Source: Dreissena polymorpha
Lineage: Eukaryota; Mollusca; Bivalvia; Myida; Dreissenidae
Assembly (NCBI RefSeq): GCF_020536995.1
Contig: NC_068359.1
Span: 70,056,610-70,120,609 of the forward strand
Length of the DNA: 64,000 nucleotides
Direction: 5' to 3'
Positions 47,017 through 59,260 of this stretch are shown piece after piece (positions within the stretch are counted from its first letter, which is position 1; each line of letters starts with the position of its first letter). The notes under the pieces are model-generated. The model saw only the letters and a program-made list of their open reading frames with translations, made no database searches and was not told where the DNA came from. The translations under genes and the position numbers were made by a program.

Positions 47017-47646
47017 GACCAGTTAATTTGTAAGTAAGCATAATACATAGATAATATTATGCTTAGATAATAACCTGCATAATATCAAAGTGAAACGGCC
47101 CTTCTATGACTTATAATGTACTTAATAATACACGTCGCTTGTTTCATCAGTCTTTATCTTTATCAATGATCTTAAGGGAAACGACATTTGAGTGCTTAAA
47201 GGAAAAAATAAAAAATGCTAATTACATGCTAATTGGGTGTCCTCAATAACACATCAACATCTATTAAATCCGTCAAGTTTGTTTGATAATAAGTATATTT
47301 TAAAACAAGTGTTGTCAAACTTATATTGGTGAATTTGCTTTATTGTGTGAATATAGACCTTGACTCCCAAAGTGCTACAAAGGGTATTCAAACTGACCCT
47401 GGTGGGGTAGAAGGTACTTTATAACATATCAAAAGTTTTCCGAAATCGGACTTCCGAGAAGTTGTTCTTTTTTAAAGATGGCCCCCAAAATCTATCAAAG
47501 ATCATAACTATGTAAGTATGTACTACAATGTTTTTAGTTTCACTGGGCATAGAACGCATACAGATTATCTGACCTAGTGTACGTTTATTAAATTACAAAG
47601 AAATCTAACATAGCGTCAACAATGGCCACCGACACACTACGAAGGG
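47017..47646. other. Intergenic, nothing recognised
   Basis: Sequence such as AAAGTGCTACAAAGGGTATT and GTAGAAGGTACTTTATAACA may be repeat-derived, but I cannot assign it. Confidence 0.35.
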
Positions 47647-47791
47647 TCCTACTAAATACCACTAAGGACCACTAAGGACCGCTAAGTACCACTAAGGACC
47701 ACTAAGGACCGCTAAGGACCACTAAGGGCCACTAAGGACCGCTAAGGACCACTAAAGAATCACTAAGGACCACTAAGGAGGTCCAGATTAC
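47647..47791. repeat. Decamer array (ACTAAGGACC / GCTAAGGACC)
   Basis: About 14 tandem 10-bp units, alternating mainly between CACTAAGGAC and CGCTAAGGAC. The same motif in inverse orientation occurs at 52.39 kb. Confidence 0.9.
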
Positions 47792-47799
47792 CACTAATG

Positions 47800-50034
47800 A
47801 CGTTTTTATCAATTCTTGAATGCAAAAAGATGCTATACAATACAACAACTATTTAGCTCATCACTTGGGAGTAAAATAACCCAGATTTTATGAACTAAAC
47901 TGAAAAAAAAACTGGAAATTTTTATCACTTTTAAAAATAAAATTCAATGCATCATAATTATAATATATTTATATTTATTAACACATACACAATAGAAACA
48001 ATACAATAGCAAAAGGATATAAAAGTATTACTATAATAGTAAACCAAGAGTGATTCTGAATATGTATTAGATCACACAAAAATGAATGATAAACAGGCAG
48101 AATCTGAAATATTTACTTAATTAATAATGAACTTATGGTATTATGAAATAATGCATTGTTCTTTTTTATTTAAGTATAATGTTGTTTTAAATTTTACTTA
48201 TTATGGATTTTTTTGGATGTAAAAAATTAGCTTTGTCTTAATCAATGAATCCGTTGCAAATTGATTTCAATTTGACACATTTGCGTTAAAGTCAAAATGG
48301 TTACGTTTCAATACACATTATATTGTATTTCTTCGCAATTTTAAACACTTAATTAGGGTGAAAGACGCAGATACGAAGCTTATCTGGGGCACTGTTTGAG
48401 ACATTATTTTACTGTTTACATATCATATGCAAAATCAAAAGTAAAACAAATATTTTGTCACCTGTTAATATAATTATAGATATGATGTAGACGCTATTGA
48501 TAATAAATATATAACAAAAAAATTAACAAGAAATTATAAATGAAATATCTTGTTGTACTTTGTTTACCTTCTTTTTATTTGTAACGCATTTAACTAAATA
48601 AAATGCTACTATTGGCAAAGACACGTTATTATAACACACGTTCAGCCCATTTAACCATATAACAAAACAAAAGCTTAATCAAAACGTTAAGCTATTAAAC
48701 GGCGTCCAATACACAAAGTTAGACAACACTTAGACCCTTTTTATTTCACTGGTTGAAGATGGAACTGATTAACCCAACAAAGTTTAATCACCATCAAGTC
48801 AATGCTACCGTAGTGTTTGTATGTATATTCATATTCGTATGCAATACACTAAGCAATACGCGTGTGAACGCGATCAGTGTCATAAACGTGTTATACAAAC
48901 AATGGGCCTGAAGTGTATTGATGCATTCTTGTTTATAATACCTGTAGCAGCAGTGGCAACAGTAGCAGTTATCAATATAGTATACTGTATATATGCAATC
49001 AGATGATAATGTGTCTTTTTTTTCTGTCTCTTAAATGTATCTTATAAACATGTGAGTACGTGCTTATTTATTTTTTTAAGAAATGTGTCTTATTTATATT
49101 TTTTCCATGTCTTAAATGTGTCTTTTTTATATATAAGACTACATGCTATACTGCCATTGTGATGCGAAAATGTATCTTATTTCTTAATATCCACCTTCAC
49201 ACTTTATAAGCACCATCTTTAATTAGGCTATCTCTATTAAAATAAACGGATTACTGTGAACTTAATAAAAATATGCAACGTTGATGTTGTTCCATTCTAG
49301 CTACCGTAGATAATATTTATTAACTGTACTGATATCCACATCAGCTAATGATTTTATCTGTAATATTTGGCATTGAACGTGTATATAAAATGAAAAATCA
49401 AACCACCATTTTTCTGTGACACGTTGTTACTTTTAAATGTACACAACAATTAAGCAAAAAATGAAATCAGTAGCCAGGTGCCTGTGCATTGAGCTGATAA
49501 GATAGTGATCACCACAGCAGGTTGCTAATACACAGTGTAGACCTGTTTTATACTGTAATTTAATTCGCATCTCTCGCCTAACTCAACGGCACGCGCACTT
49601 ATGATAAGAAACAATAGGAGACAACAGGCATCAGGTTGATAAGAAGAACTGATGTATTTATTGAACGTGAATAACATCACCAACTAAAAGATGTTTTGAA
49701 ATTGTAAATTTGCCCTGAATACTTTAATAACATCATTCATCTCTGGCGGCTAAGTGCATTAATCTGCGCTCGATCGCTGTTGGGTATTTAACTGTTTAGT
49801 AATATCTTAATACCATCATTGCTTAAACTGATAACAGAGATAAAAAATCGTTTTTCGAGAAGTGTACGTGCTTGAATTTATGTTACTTGTTGATTAATAA
49901 CTCTTTGGGACACCCTATTTTTACATTTTAATTTTGGACACATTGCAAGTACTCGATAACCCGTGAAATCCTTCTCTTTATCCTCTCTTTGATTTTTTAT
50001 TTGAATATTTCCGTGAAAATGTTATAATTATATA
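47800..50034. other. Intergenic, nothing recognised
   Basis: AT-rich. A small repeat of CTTAAATGTGTCTT-like phrases occurs at 49.01-49.14 kb. A 61-codon plus frame (48821-49006) ends in a hydrophobic stretch but has no other support. Confidence 0.4.
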
Positions 50035-50377
50035 CAGAGGCGTATCCAGAAAATTTTCAGAGGGGGGGCTCAACAGGGGAGGGTGCGGGAGAGGTGTCCC
50101 CTTCCGTCGTCGATTTTTTTTTTAAATGGCACCTTGAAATGATGCGATTTCCTGCTATCTAATCAGCATTTTGCATGATAAAAGTGCATGTGGAACAAAT
50201 AAGAACTTGAGTTCACACATCAAGTGTGACAGACACACGGACAGACAGACACACAGGGGTAAATCAAATGTCTCTCAAACCACTAAAGTGGTGGGAGACA
50301 TTATCTTTATCAATAACTTTTTTAACGGAGTTAGATGGGTGGACCTCCTATTTAACCTTGTTGGATATCCTACTAGG

Positions 50378-50899
50378 TCAACTTAGGTACAACATTAAAA
50401 TGTTTATGTCCATGTCCCTATGAATGGAAAGCAGGCACACAGCGGACAACCTGTCCTGACCCATTGATGATCTTAGTTTTGTCTTAACAAGTCCTTGGGC
50501 ACTGATACTCCTTTCACACTCGCATGATGTGACAGGGAACACACATGATATGGACAAAACAGTGTAAATGGTGGGGTACAGCTGGGAATCACAATGTGCA
50601 ACAGAGCCCTGAAGGGTAGTAGGTGGGTTGGGTACACCTTTCCACCTAGCCTGCCATATAAAGTGCAACTCCGCAGGGAGGGACTGAGGGGAAGGGAGAT
50701 CATCATTGAACCATTCAAGGTCACAAGCACTGACAGGAGAGGAGCACATTTGTTCAGGTATAAACTTCAATCCCATGGCTGCCTTAGTCTGCAAATCACT
50801 GAAATGGGTGTCCATTTCGTTCACAAAAGTGTCAACAAAGGGAGTCGTTAGGTTTCTTGTGTAGTTTAATTCGGGTGTTGCTGCCTCGATGTTGTCACG
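50378..50899 (-). pseudogene. hAT transposase C-terminal exon (dimerisation region)
   Basis: Reading from an acceptor-like TTTTCTTAAAG at about 50900: DNIEAATPELNYTRNLTTPF, then FVDTFVNEMDTHFSDLQTKA, DLPSPQSLPAELHF, YPTIYTVLSIS, and FPVTSCECERSISAQGLVKT KLRSSMGQDRLSAVCLLSIH ending near RDMDI. This is the hATC dimerisation domain of THAP12/ZMYM1-like hAT transposases. The exon is open through its stop at 50378-50380. The N-terminal zinc finger and catalytic core are not visible in the element, so it cannot encode a complete enzyme. Confidence 0.88.
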
Positions 50900-51053
50900 C
50901 TTTAAGAAAATGATTTAGTTTCATATAGCAAAGTAATTCTTCATTTTTGAGTCTTTTTTAATTTTAAAAACTATGAATGAACATCAAAGCAGTTAGCCCG
51001 ATTTGTAAAATAACCAAATCAAAACAAAAAAAAAAAATTGCCATTGACATTAA

Positions 51054-51531
51054 AGCGGGTATATACGATTTTTTATATGTGTTTAATTGTAATATATTTA
51101 TAAAATATGTTACAATAACACAAAATAGGCAAGAAAAATTATACATTAAAGCCGAATTTCATAAAATGCAGCAAAGACAAATTAGCGCCCCGAGCCGATT
51201 GTGACGTACATATTTTCCTACAATAACCGAAGCATTCGTCTTTGTATTAGGATTGGAGTTAGTGTTCGTGTGTCGTATGAATAGATATTGTTGCAGGAAC
51301 TCAAACCGTTAAACTAAGTTTAGATTCACATCGTACATGTATGGTATACATGCTGGCGAATTCGGCTGTACAGCCGTTTTCAATTTCAGAATTAAATATC
51401 TGGCTTATTTCGCATTTTCGACACATGTTCTTCTTAACTTTTATTTTAATTTATATTGAAATATATATAATACGTTTTTTACACATTTTATATAAATTTA
51501 TAAATATTTGACAAAATCGTATATACCCGCT
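51054..51531. mobile_element. 478-bp TTAA MITE nested in the hAT relic
   Basis: AGCGGGTATATACGATTTTT at left, AAAATCGTATATACCCGCT at right, flanked by TTAA at 51050-51053 and 51532-51535. No coding. A solo end of the same family is at 42.43 kb. Confidence 0.85.
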
Positions 51532-52044
51532 TTAAGTGTGCAGTTGAATTTCACTGGCAATAACTTGTTACTCAAAAGGATTTTCACTCTAAAGAGCTAA
51601 TACCAACTAAATTCATCAAAGAAATTACCGAAAAAATAATAATGATTGTCCATTGTGTTCGTCTAAACTCTTTAATAGCTACAAATTGAAATATTGTTTT
51701 TCACAAGTCTCATGCGGCAGCCATTTGAAAACATTTATCTATAGCTAAATGTATGGATGAATTTCATTAGTTGAATGTATCTTCTTCAGCCAATCAAATA
51801 GCGCAGTTTATTACTTACAGTCAATGAAGCGTGCACTTTAGCTGACGAAGGTTAGATCGTCTGTACACATGCCTGGGGGCTAATCACACAAATCGACAGC
51901 TGTTTATGGCTTATTAAGGGACATATGACAGGAAATACACAAGTGGATTGAAACTGTAAGGGGCTCATTTTTATTAACAATCGTGTCTAGCCAGCCAGCT
52001 GGGGGGGCTTTAGCCCCCTAGCCCCCCACCTAAATACGCCTCTG

Positions 52045-52388
52045 ATATACTTACCTAATTACTTTAATTATACAACAAATAAACATCCTTTAACAGTTTG
52101 AAAATTAAGGTTAATCTCTAAACATGAATAAAGAAGGAAACAATTTGATTTTTTTTCACGGTTTCATAATTAAGGCCTTTATCACGTTTCTTCAAATTAT
52201 CACATTTCAAATTTACAATAGGAAATACAAATATTTTATACTTTATAACACAACCGTTTTTCAGATTAAAACAATTTTTATCAACTAATTTTATTTTTCA
52301 ATTATCAATATTTGAAATGACTGACCAAGAGAAGCACAAATATATATCCTAATTACCCCCGTATCACTACATATTACATAAATGTCTT
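52045..52388. other. Intergenic, nothing recognised
   Basis: AT-rich segment between the hAT relic and the inverted decamer array. Confidence 0.35.
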
Positions 52389-52458
52389 CTTAGTGGTCAT
52401 TTGGACATCCTTAGTGGTTCCTTAGCGGTCCTTAGTGGTCCTTAGCGGTCCTTAGAAG
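52389..52458. repeat. Decamer array, inverse orientation (GGTCCTTAGT / GGTCCTTAGC)
   Basis: About seven units, the reverse complement of the 47.65-kb array. Confidence 0.85.
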
Positions 52459-53212
52459 GACAATACGCCCATAACGCTTGACTTAAACATTATGATTGTT
52501 ATGTCAAACACATAAAGTTTCGGAGACAAAAACACTTTGAGTGAATTGTTTACATAACTAGGTAGTTGAATAACATAAGTTGAATAATCATGCAATCAGA
52601 GACGTAGATAACAGAGATAAGCAGCTCGGCAAATATCGGCAAACTCTCGCACGTCGTGGGTTTCGGCGAGGTAAGCTCGCAACTGTTTGTCGGTTGCCAC
52701 GGTAGTTAACACGCTTATCAACATTTCTGAAACACGCTTTCGCGTTTCAGTTTATGCGATTTGAAACAAATAAACTGTTATGTATTATTAAAATGAGAAT
52801 GTATGCGGTATTACCACACAATTGTAATGTGTCAATTAAAAAAAATCACATGCTGCATTGTTGAATTTAGCGATTTTATTCTCCTCCAGTTTGATAATGA
52901 AAACACACCACGATAACCGGTATTTAATGATGGTCTTTGAAATACGATAAATTCCAATTAAGAATTGGTTGTTTTAGATTTTTGTATTTTATTTTAATTG
53001 CAGTGTTTTAATTTGATAAATCCAACTATCATTTACGTGTAGTATAATTTGAATAAAGCTCTGAAAAAATACGTCTTCTTATGGAGAGCATCTATTCTTG
53101 GTCTGCTCTAATTAACTGTTTGTGTTCATTGTTCTCTTTAATTACCGCTAAATTCAATGCACGATTTTACCAGTTATAACATTACCACCTAGAGTATTAT
53201 TAGTTACATCGT

Positions 53213-53316
53213 TAGTTACTGACGGTGTATGCGATATACATAGAGCGAAGCTCAAGTATGGTATTAAATTACTGAGGGTGTATATCCCATACACCGTCAG
53301 TTACTAACGGTGTAAC
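53213..53316. repeat. Hairpin with GTTAGTTACTGACGGTGTAT arms
   Basis: Left GTTAGTTACTGACGGTGTATG and right CATACACCGTCAGTTACTAAC, loop of about 45 bp. Related phrases (GGTGTATGGAAA) recur just downstream. Confidence 0.8.
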
Positions 53317-53319
53317 GAT

Positions 53320-54139
53320 TATATCTCAACCGACTACTCGATTACTCATGTAGTATGGAAATTACTTTGGGTGTATGGAAAATACTCCATGGGCATGTGA
53401 CCGCTCAAAGCCAATCGGATTAGGTCATTGTTGTAGGAGGTGAGATATATGTATATAATAGAAGTATTCAGACCCGTATACTGTGTCATTCTCCGTAATT
53501 AAGCATATCGATCTAGTTATTTAGTTACTTTTCTGTGTCTCTTCACCATGTCTGTAACGGATTTTGTGTCATGGGATGATGAGGATTTAATCTGGATTTA
53601 CTTCTAGGTATACCGATTATGATGAATATTGTGATAGTGATTTATGATGAGTATTGTGATAGTTAATTTGTTCAGGACTTTACCTAGTCAGTTGTGTATA
53701 TGTGCCAAGAATGCAAAGTTAATGAAAAGAACATATGGATTCCGTATGTTGTAAAAAAGCATCATCTAAACTTAAAACGTATGTCCTCTTATGTACATTA
53801 TGATATAGTAAAAGGGATGTGTCCCGGCTTCTACAGAGGAGCCTATGCAACCATTTATCGGATAGTCTCTTCATAAACCTCTGTAGTAACAATTTTAGTT
53901 TGTGCAATTAAATAATGCATGAACAGTTTAATGATATTTATCAAAACTTCAATATTCATGGACAAATATATCAATACACCTGGCATAACAAAACCTACGC
54001 AATTTATAAAACATAACACATATTAAGTAAGTTGTTCATATTACAAATAACATATTAGAAGAAAACAGCTAATATTCTGCAGTTATGCAGGCAAAAAACA
54101 TGTTAGCATAAGAGCCATTATCGTATGAGGCAGGGTATT
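53320..54139. other. Unassigned interior of the 7-kb element
   Basis: Small frames, for example ATGTCTGTAACGGATTTTGT at 53549 and plus 53694-53876, show no recognisable domain. They could be exon remnants of the element's own gene. Confidence 0.35.
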
Positions 54140-54735
54140 AATGTTTCTGAAGAAAAATCATAATCACATGAGAATTTTTCATCATGGAAATTGGACTACA
54201 AATGTGACTGAGAGTGTTGACATGTTTTTACTATTGACATATAAGGAAAAAATTCCCTGTTGCCTGGCCATGTTTTTAAACCAACCGGAACCATTTTTGA
54301 ACTTGTCCGAGATATCATTGGGACACATTTTTTACCAAGTTTCATGAAGACGGGACAATAAATGTGGTCTTTAGTGTTAAAAAGGTTTTTCTATAGCCAT
54401 ATATAGACATATAAAGAAAAATTCCCTTCCCCCTAGTACCAATTTTTTCAACCAACCGGAACCATTTTTGAACTTACCCAAGATATAATTGTGACACGTC
54501 TTCTGACCAAGTTTCATGATGACGGACAATAAACCGGAACAATTTTTTAACTTGTCCAAGATATCATTGGGACAAATGATCTGACCAAATTTCATTAAGA
54601 TTGGACAATAAATGTGGCCTATACAGTGTTATCAATGTCCATTTTTACGCCGCATAAAACACACCACACGAAAGACAAAAGGCGATCACGAAAAATCATC
54701 ATTAGCACATTGTGCTCAGGTGAGCATAAGGCAAA
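54140..54735. repeat. Degenerate molluscan tandem repeat
   Basis: Units of ACCAACCGGAACCATTTTTG, AACTTGTCCAAGATATCATT, GGGACA and ACCAAGTTTCATGAAGA recur about three times; the tail is CATTGTGCTCAGGTGAGC. I recall this repeat from bivalve genomes in general. Confidence 0.7.
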
Positions 54736-54739
54736 AAGA

Positions 54740-56470
54740 TAATCACTAGACATTTATTCCCACAAAAAATGGTCCTGGGCAACCTCCTAACCATGAACAT
54801 ACACAGTAGTGTGTCCTGCTTCATTAACACATACTTTCATACTTAAATATGTTTTGTCATGCTTTGGTATGAATGTAAACAGAGCATGTCCAGGTCTCTT
54901 GCGTGCGTATTGACAATGTATGGCTTTGGATCACTTCGTTCGGTATGGAACACTCAACCTTGATAGACGCAGTGATCTCAACTTGACAGTCTCCAACGTC
55001 AGCTGAGTCGGTTTCTGTTGTTGACGATGACGAACCACAATGAATTGCTTTGTCTTCATACATTGCGATGATGAGAGAAGTATCATCCTTCGTTAGCAGT
55101 AATGGATTCATCCTCATCCAGCAGGAAACAATCGTCCAATCGTCAAGTGTTGTTGGGGATGATTCATCAAGTAAATGTCAAGATTGCTCGTGCTGCTCCT
55201 GCACCCCATAACTCAGTCGCTCCCTCCTGGGCATGGCAAAAAAGAAAAAATAAATTAATTAGCATATCAAATGAACAGTTACACCAAATTATATGATATG
55301 TATTGTATGTTATTCTAAATTTAAATAAAAAATATAAAGGCCCCATGGAATTATTAAAGAATGCATATAAGCATGCATTTTATAATTTTTCATAGGTGAA
55401 TTCTTTTTCTTTCTATCAGAAACCCGACAACATTCAGGCTGTTCAATTGACTCGTTACTGCATATTGTAATAATGGCGATTTCTTTAGATATAACAGTCT
55501 ACTGCAGTTGACTCCCTAAAAGCCAGTTATCTTTAAAATAGGATTTATGTGTGTTACATGAATATTACATTGTAACCAAAAACACTTCCATAATAAAGAA
55601 ATCCTTTCCTTGTAATAGAATCAGCCTAATTTTTATAAATTCATTGTCATATTTCAGCAAATGAACACCAAAAGACAATAAACAACCAAACCACCATTTA
55701 CACCACAGGTAATAAGACAAATTTTTGTTTTATTACCAGGTATTGTGTGGTATTAAGTATTACCTGAGCTAAGACACCTTATCAAATTACCTTCCTATAT
55801 TATAAATTGATCAACAAGCACCTGTTTGAAATTAAATTCTTAGCTTTAAATTTCCTTGATCACCGGATTAATATTAAATTATTAAATTCTTATATTAATT
55901 ATTAAATGACTCTTGTATCAAAACGAAATTTATACATTAAATCATATATTAAATGATCAATTAATTAAAACCGTCCTTAACTTATTAAACTGAAGCACTC
56001 TTTAATTAAGAACATTCTTCAACAGTTTTAACTACACAAAATAAACAAACTATTATTTATACTAATTTGCACATAGTATGATTGCGAATGAGAATTAAGT
56101 CTACTTATAAATGTTTATTATACAAAAAGAGATTTAATTGGGGAGGGCTAATATGAAACCATACTGTGCCTGTGCCTAGTCAACTTGAGTTATATCCCCT
56201 GATAAGAAACATTTCAACACCCATATAGCCATAAACTAGTTGACATATTTGGCAGTTATGTATGGAATAATAAACAAAATTAGTAACTGGGGTCATTTTG
56301 AAATCTGCCTTGGGAAATTTTTATGGATGTATGGGAAAGTTAAAAAAGGAATCCCTTACTGTTTGCACTTAAATTTAATTCAGATAATTTTAACTACAGA
56401 GATATGCTAAGTTTTTTGTTGTTTTTTAAATCAATAATAATCAGGCATTTAACCATATTCATATTATACT
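54740..56470. other. Unassigned interior of the 7-kb element
   Basis: A minus frame at 54857-55117 (86 codons, Ser/Thr/Glu-containing, e.g. DVGDCQVEITASIKVECSIP) and a plus frame at 55102-55296 have better-than-random composition but match nothing I recognise. The remainder is AT-rich. Confidence 0.35.
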
Positions 56471-56474
56471 TTAA

Positions 56475-56982
56475 AGGGGCCTTTTCACAGATTTTGGCAT
56501 TTTTTAACTTATTCATTAAATGCTTTATATTGATAAATGTAAACATTGGATCGTAAAAGCTCCGGTAAAAAATCAAGAATAAAATTAAAAAAAGGAAAAG
56601 AACATTGCCCGGAGCAGGTTTCGAACCAGTGACCCCTGGAGTCCTGCCAGAGTCCTGAAGTAAAAACGCTTTAGCCTACTGAGCTATTCCGCCGAGTACA
56701 CATACTTGACGTATTTTATACCTTATATAAGCAATCTTCGTAGTTTCACAAAATTTAACGACAAAAACAGAACTCTCCAAATTATTCAATCGTTTCGCGT
56801 TGCAACGCTTTATAATTTTTAGGTTTTAAAATCGTCAAAAGATGCACATAATGGCTATATTAGACCATGGTAAATGTTCAGTATTACTGTTTCCTCACAA
56901 ATATCATAACTAAAACGAAAATTTGCGAATCTGAAACAACTTTTTCAATTTTGTCAATTTACCAAAGCGTGAAAAGATCCCT
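56475..56982 (-). mobile_element. tRNA-bearing TTAA element, copy 3
   Basis: 508 bp, TTAA at 56471-56474 and 56983-56986, ends AGGGGCCTTTTCAC and GTGAAAAGATCCCT. Minus-strand tRNA-like part at about 56605-56698: AATAGCTCAGTAGGCTAAAG (A box) and GGTTCGAAACC (B box). Nearly identical to copy 4, so both are young. Confidence 0.85.
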
Positions 56983-56999
56983 TTAATATAAATTAATGT

Positions 57000-59260
57000 A
57001 TGTAATTTACATGCACAGGTTGAATTCTATTAAATACTAGCCATAAACTTTGTCAACTGTCATCAAAATGCTTGAAATCAACATTTTCCCATAATCTTTC
57101 TCCTCGAATTGCAAGCATGAGTCCATTTCTTTGTAACGAATTTATTTTGTATTCATTTCTGTATAATTTCAATTATATCGAAATATAATTATTTATAAAA
57201 AAGCAAGTTTGACACAGTCTTCAAGTTTTGTTGCAGAAAACCTAAAAAGCTGAATGAAAATGTCTGAAAAACTGGTTCAATTAAAAATTGCACAATACTG
57301 TTTTTTGAAGGAAAATCACAATGGAAATATGGGCAGCCATAAAACTCAATCTGCACTGTAACAAAATAAGTTTATTTTACAGACCATAGTCTATATTTTA
57401 TGTTTTATTGGGTAAAACTATGAAGGAGTTGAATGTAAACTTTTTTTGAATTAAAACATGCACCTGCAACATGGGCTGTATAAATTATGGTGTAACTTTT
57501 TTATGCAAAGGAACATCACTATGAATCTGTAAAAGCTATATAAAGTACAATTAGCGCTTTATAAAAATATCAGTTATTATGTGAAGCAATGCAACCTTTT
57601 TTAGCTTTGGACACTCAAAATATGCAAGTTCTTTGCGGAAAATCTAAACGGCTGAATGCTAATATCTGAAAAACAGGATAAATAACCAATTGCAATATTT
57701 CATAATTTAAAGGAATGTCCACATGAAAATATGGGCAGATATAACACTCAATTGGCATTCTAAAATGATACCATATTTGATGTGATCCATAGTTTATATC
57801 TGATGTTTTAGTTGCTACAACTATGAAGAGTTTGGATTTAAACAATTTTTGGGTTAAATAAGTTACCTGCAAAGTGGGGTAAATAAAATATGTTGTAATT
57901 TTCTTATGAAAAGGAATATCATAATGAAAATGTGGGACTCTATAATTTACAAGTAGCACTCTTTAAAAATATAAGTTATGATATGATGCGATGCACCCTT
58001 TTTTAAACTTTGGACACTCAACATATGCAAGGTTTGTGCGGAAAATCAAAACGACTGAATGCAAATACCTGAAAAACAGGACAAACGAAAACTAGGATAA
58101 TTTCATTATTTCAAGAAATATCAAAATGATAAGAAGGGCAGCCGTAAAACTCAGTCTGCACTTTAAAATGATACCATTGATGATATGATCCATAGTACAT
58201 GTTGTCAGTTTTAGTCGCTACAAATCTTAAGAGTTTGGATAGAAACAATTTTTTGCTTAAAGGGGCCTTTTCACAGATTTTGGCATTTTTTAACTTATTC
58301 ATTAAATGCTTTATATTGATAAATGTAAACATTGGATCGTAAAAGCTCCAGTAAAAAATCAAGAATAATATTTAAAAAAGGAAAAGAACATTGCCCGGAG
58401 CAGGTTTCGAACCAGTGACCACTGGAGTCCAGCCAGAGTCCTGAAGTAAAAACGCTTTAGCCTACTGAGCTATTCCGCCGAGTATACATTCTAGACGTAT
58501 TTTATACCTTATATAAGCAATCTTCGTAGTTTCACAAAATTTAACGACAAAAACAGAACTCTCCAAATTATTCAATCGTTTCGCGTTGCAACGCTTTATA
58601 ATTTTTAGGTTTTAAAATCGTCAAAAGATGCATATAATGGCTATATTAGACCATGGTAAATATTCAGTATTACTGTTTCCTCACAAATATCATAACTAAA
58701 ACAAAAATGTGCGAATCTGAAACAACTGTTTTCAATTTTGTCAATTTACCAAAGCGTGAAAAGATCCCTTTAAAGCGTGCATCCCCAAAATGGAGAAAAT
58801 CTGGTGTAAATTTCTAATGCAAAGGAATATCACAATGGAAATATGGGTTTCAATAAATTACAATTAGCACTTTAGAAAAATATCAGTTATGATATGATGC
58901 AATGCATCCTTTTCTAGCTTACGCCTCTGGAAATGTGCATGTTTTTATGGAAAACCAAAATGGCTGAAAGCAAGTATATGAAAGATAGGATAAAAATAAA
59001 ACTCGCACAACTTCATTATTTAATCGAATATCACAATGCAAATATGGGCAAACATAAAACCTAATCTGCACTTTAACATTATACCACATATGATGTGATC
59101 CACAGTTTATATTCGAAGTTAAAGTTGCTAAAACTATGAAGAGTTTAAATTGAAAATCAAATGCCTCGGCAAAATGGGGTAAATAAAATCTGGTGTAATT
59201 TTATTATATATCAGAATATCACTATACAAAGTGGGCAGTCATTAAACCGAATCAGGACTT
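57000..59260. repeat. Tandem array with a period of about 401 bp
   Basis: The phrase GCTGAATGCAAATATCTGAA recurs at about 57.25, 57.65, 58.05 and, after subtracting the inserted element, 58.96 kb. Associated phrases are AATATGGGCAGCCATAAAAC, GATGTGATCCATAGTTTATA and TGCAAAGGAATATCACAATG. Four to five diverged units. Confidence 0.8.
58261..58769 (-). mobile_element. tRNA-bearing TTAA element, copy 4, inside the 401-bp array
   Basis: 509 bp with TTAA at 58257-58260 and 58770-58773. It interrupts one array unit after AACAATTTTTTGCTTAA. tRNA-like part on minus at about 58391-58484. Confidence 0.85.

Larger units (their letters stand above)
50035..52044 (-). mobile_element. hAT-family DNA transposon relic
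   Basis: Ends CAGAGGCGTATCCAG and the complement of CAGAGGCGTATTTAG, each followed inward by G-rich GGGGGGCT-type sequence. Such CAGNGGCG ends are typical of hAT elements, and the C-terminal transposase exon inside confirms the family. The element is only 2.0 kb, lacks most of the transposase and carries a nested MITE. The flanks share only a degenerate ATATAC, so the 8-bp target duplication is no longer clear. Confidence 0.8.
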
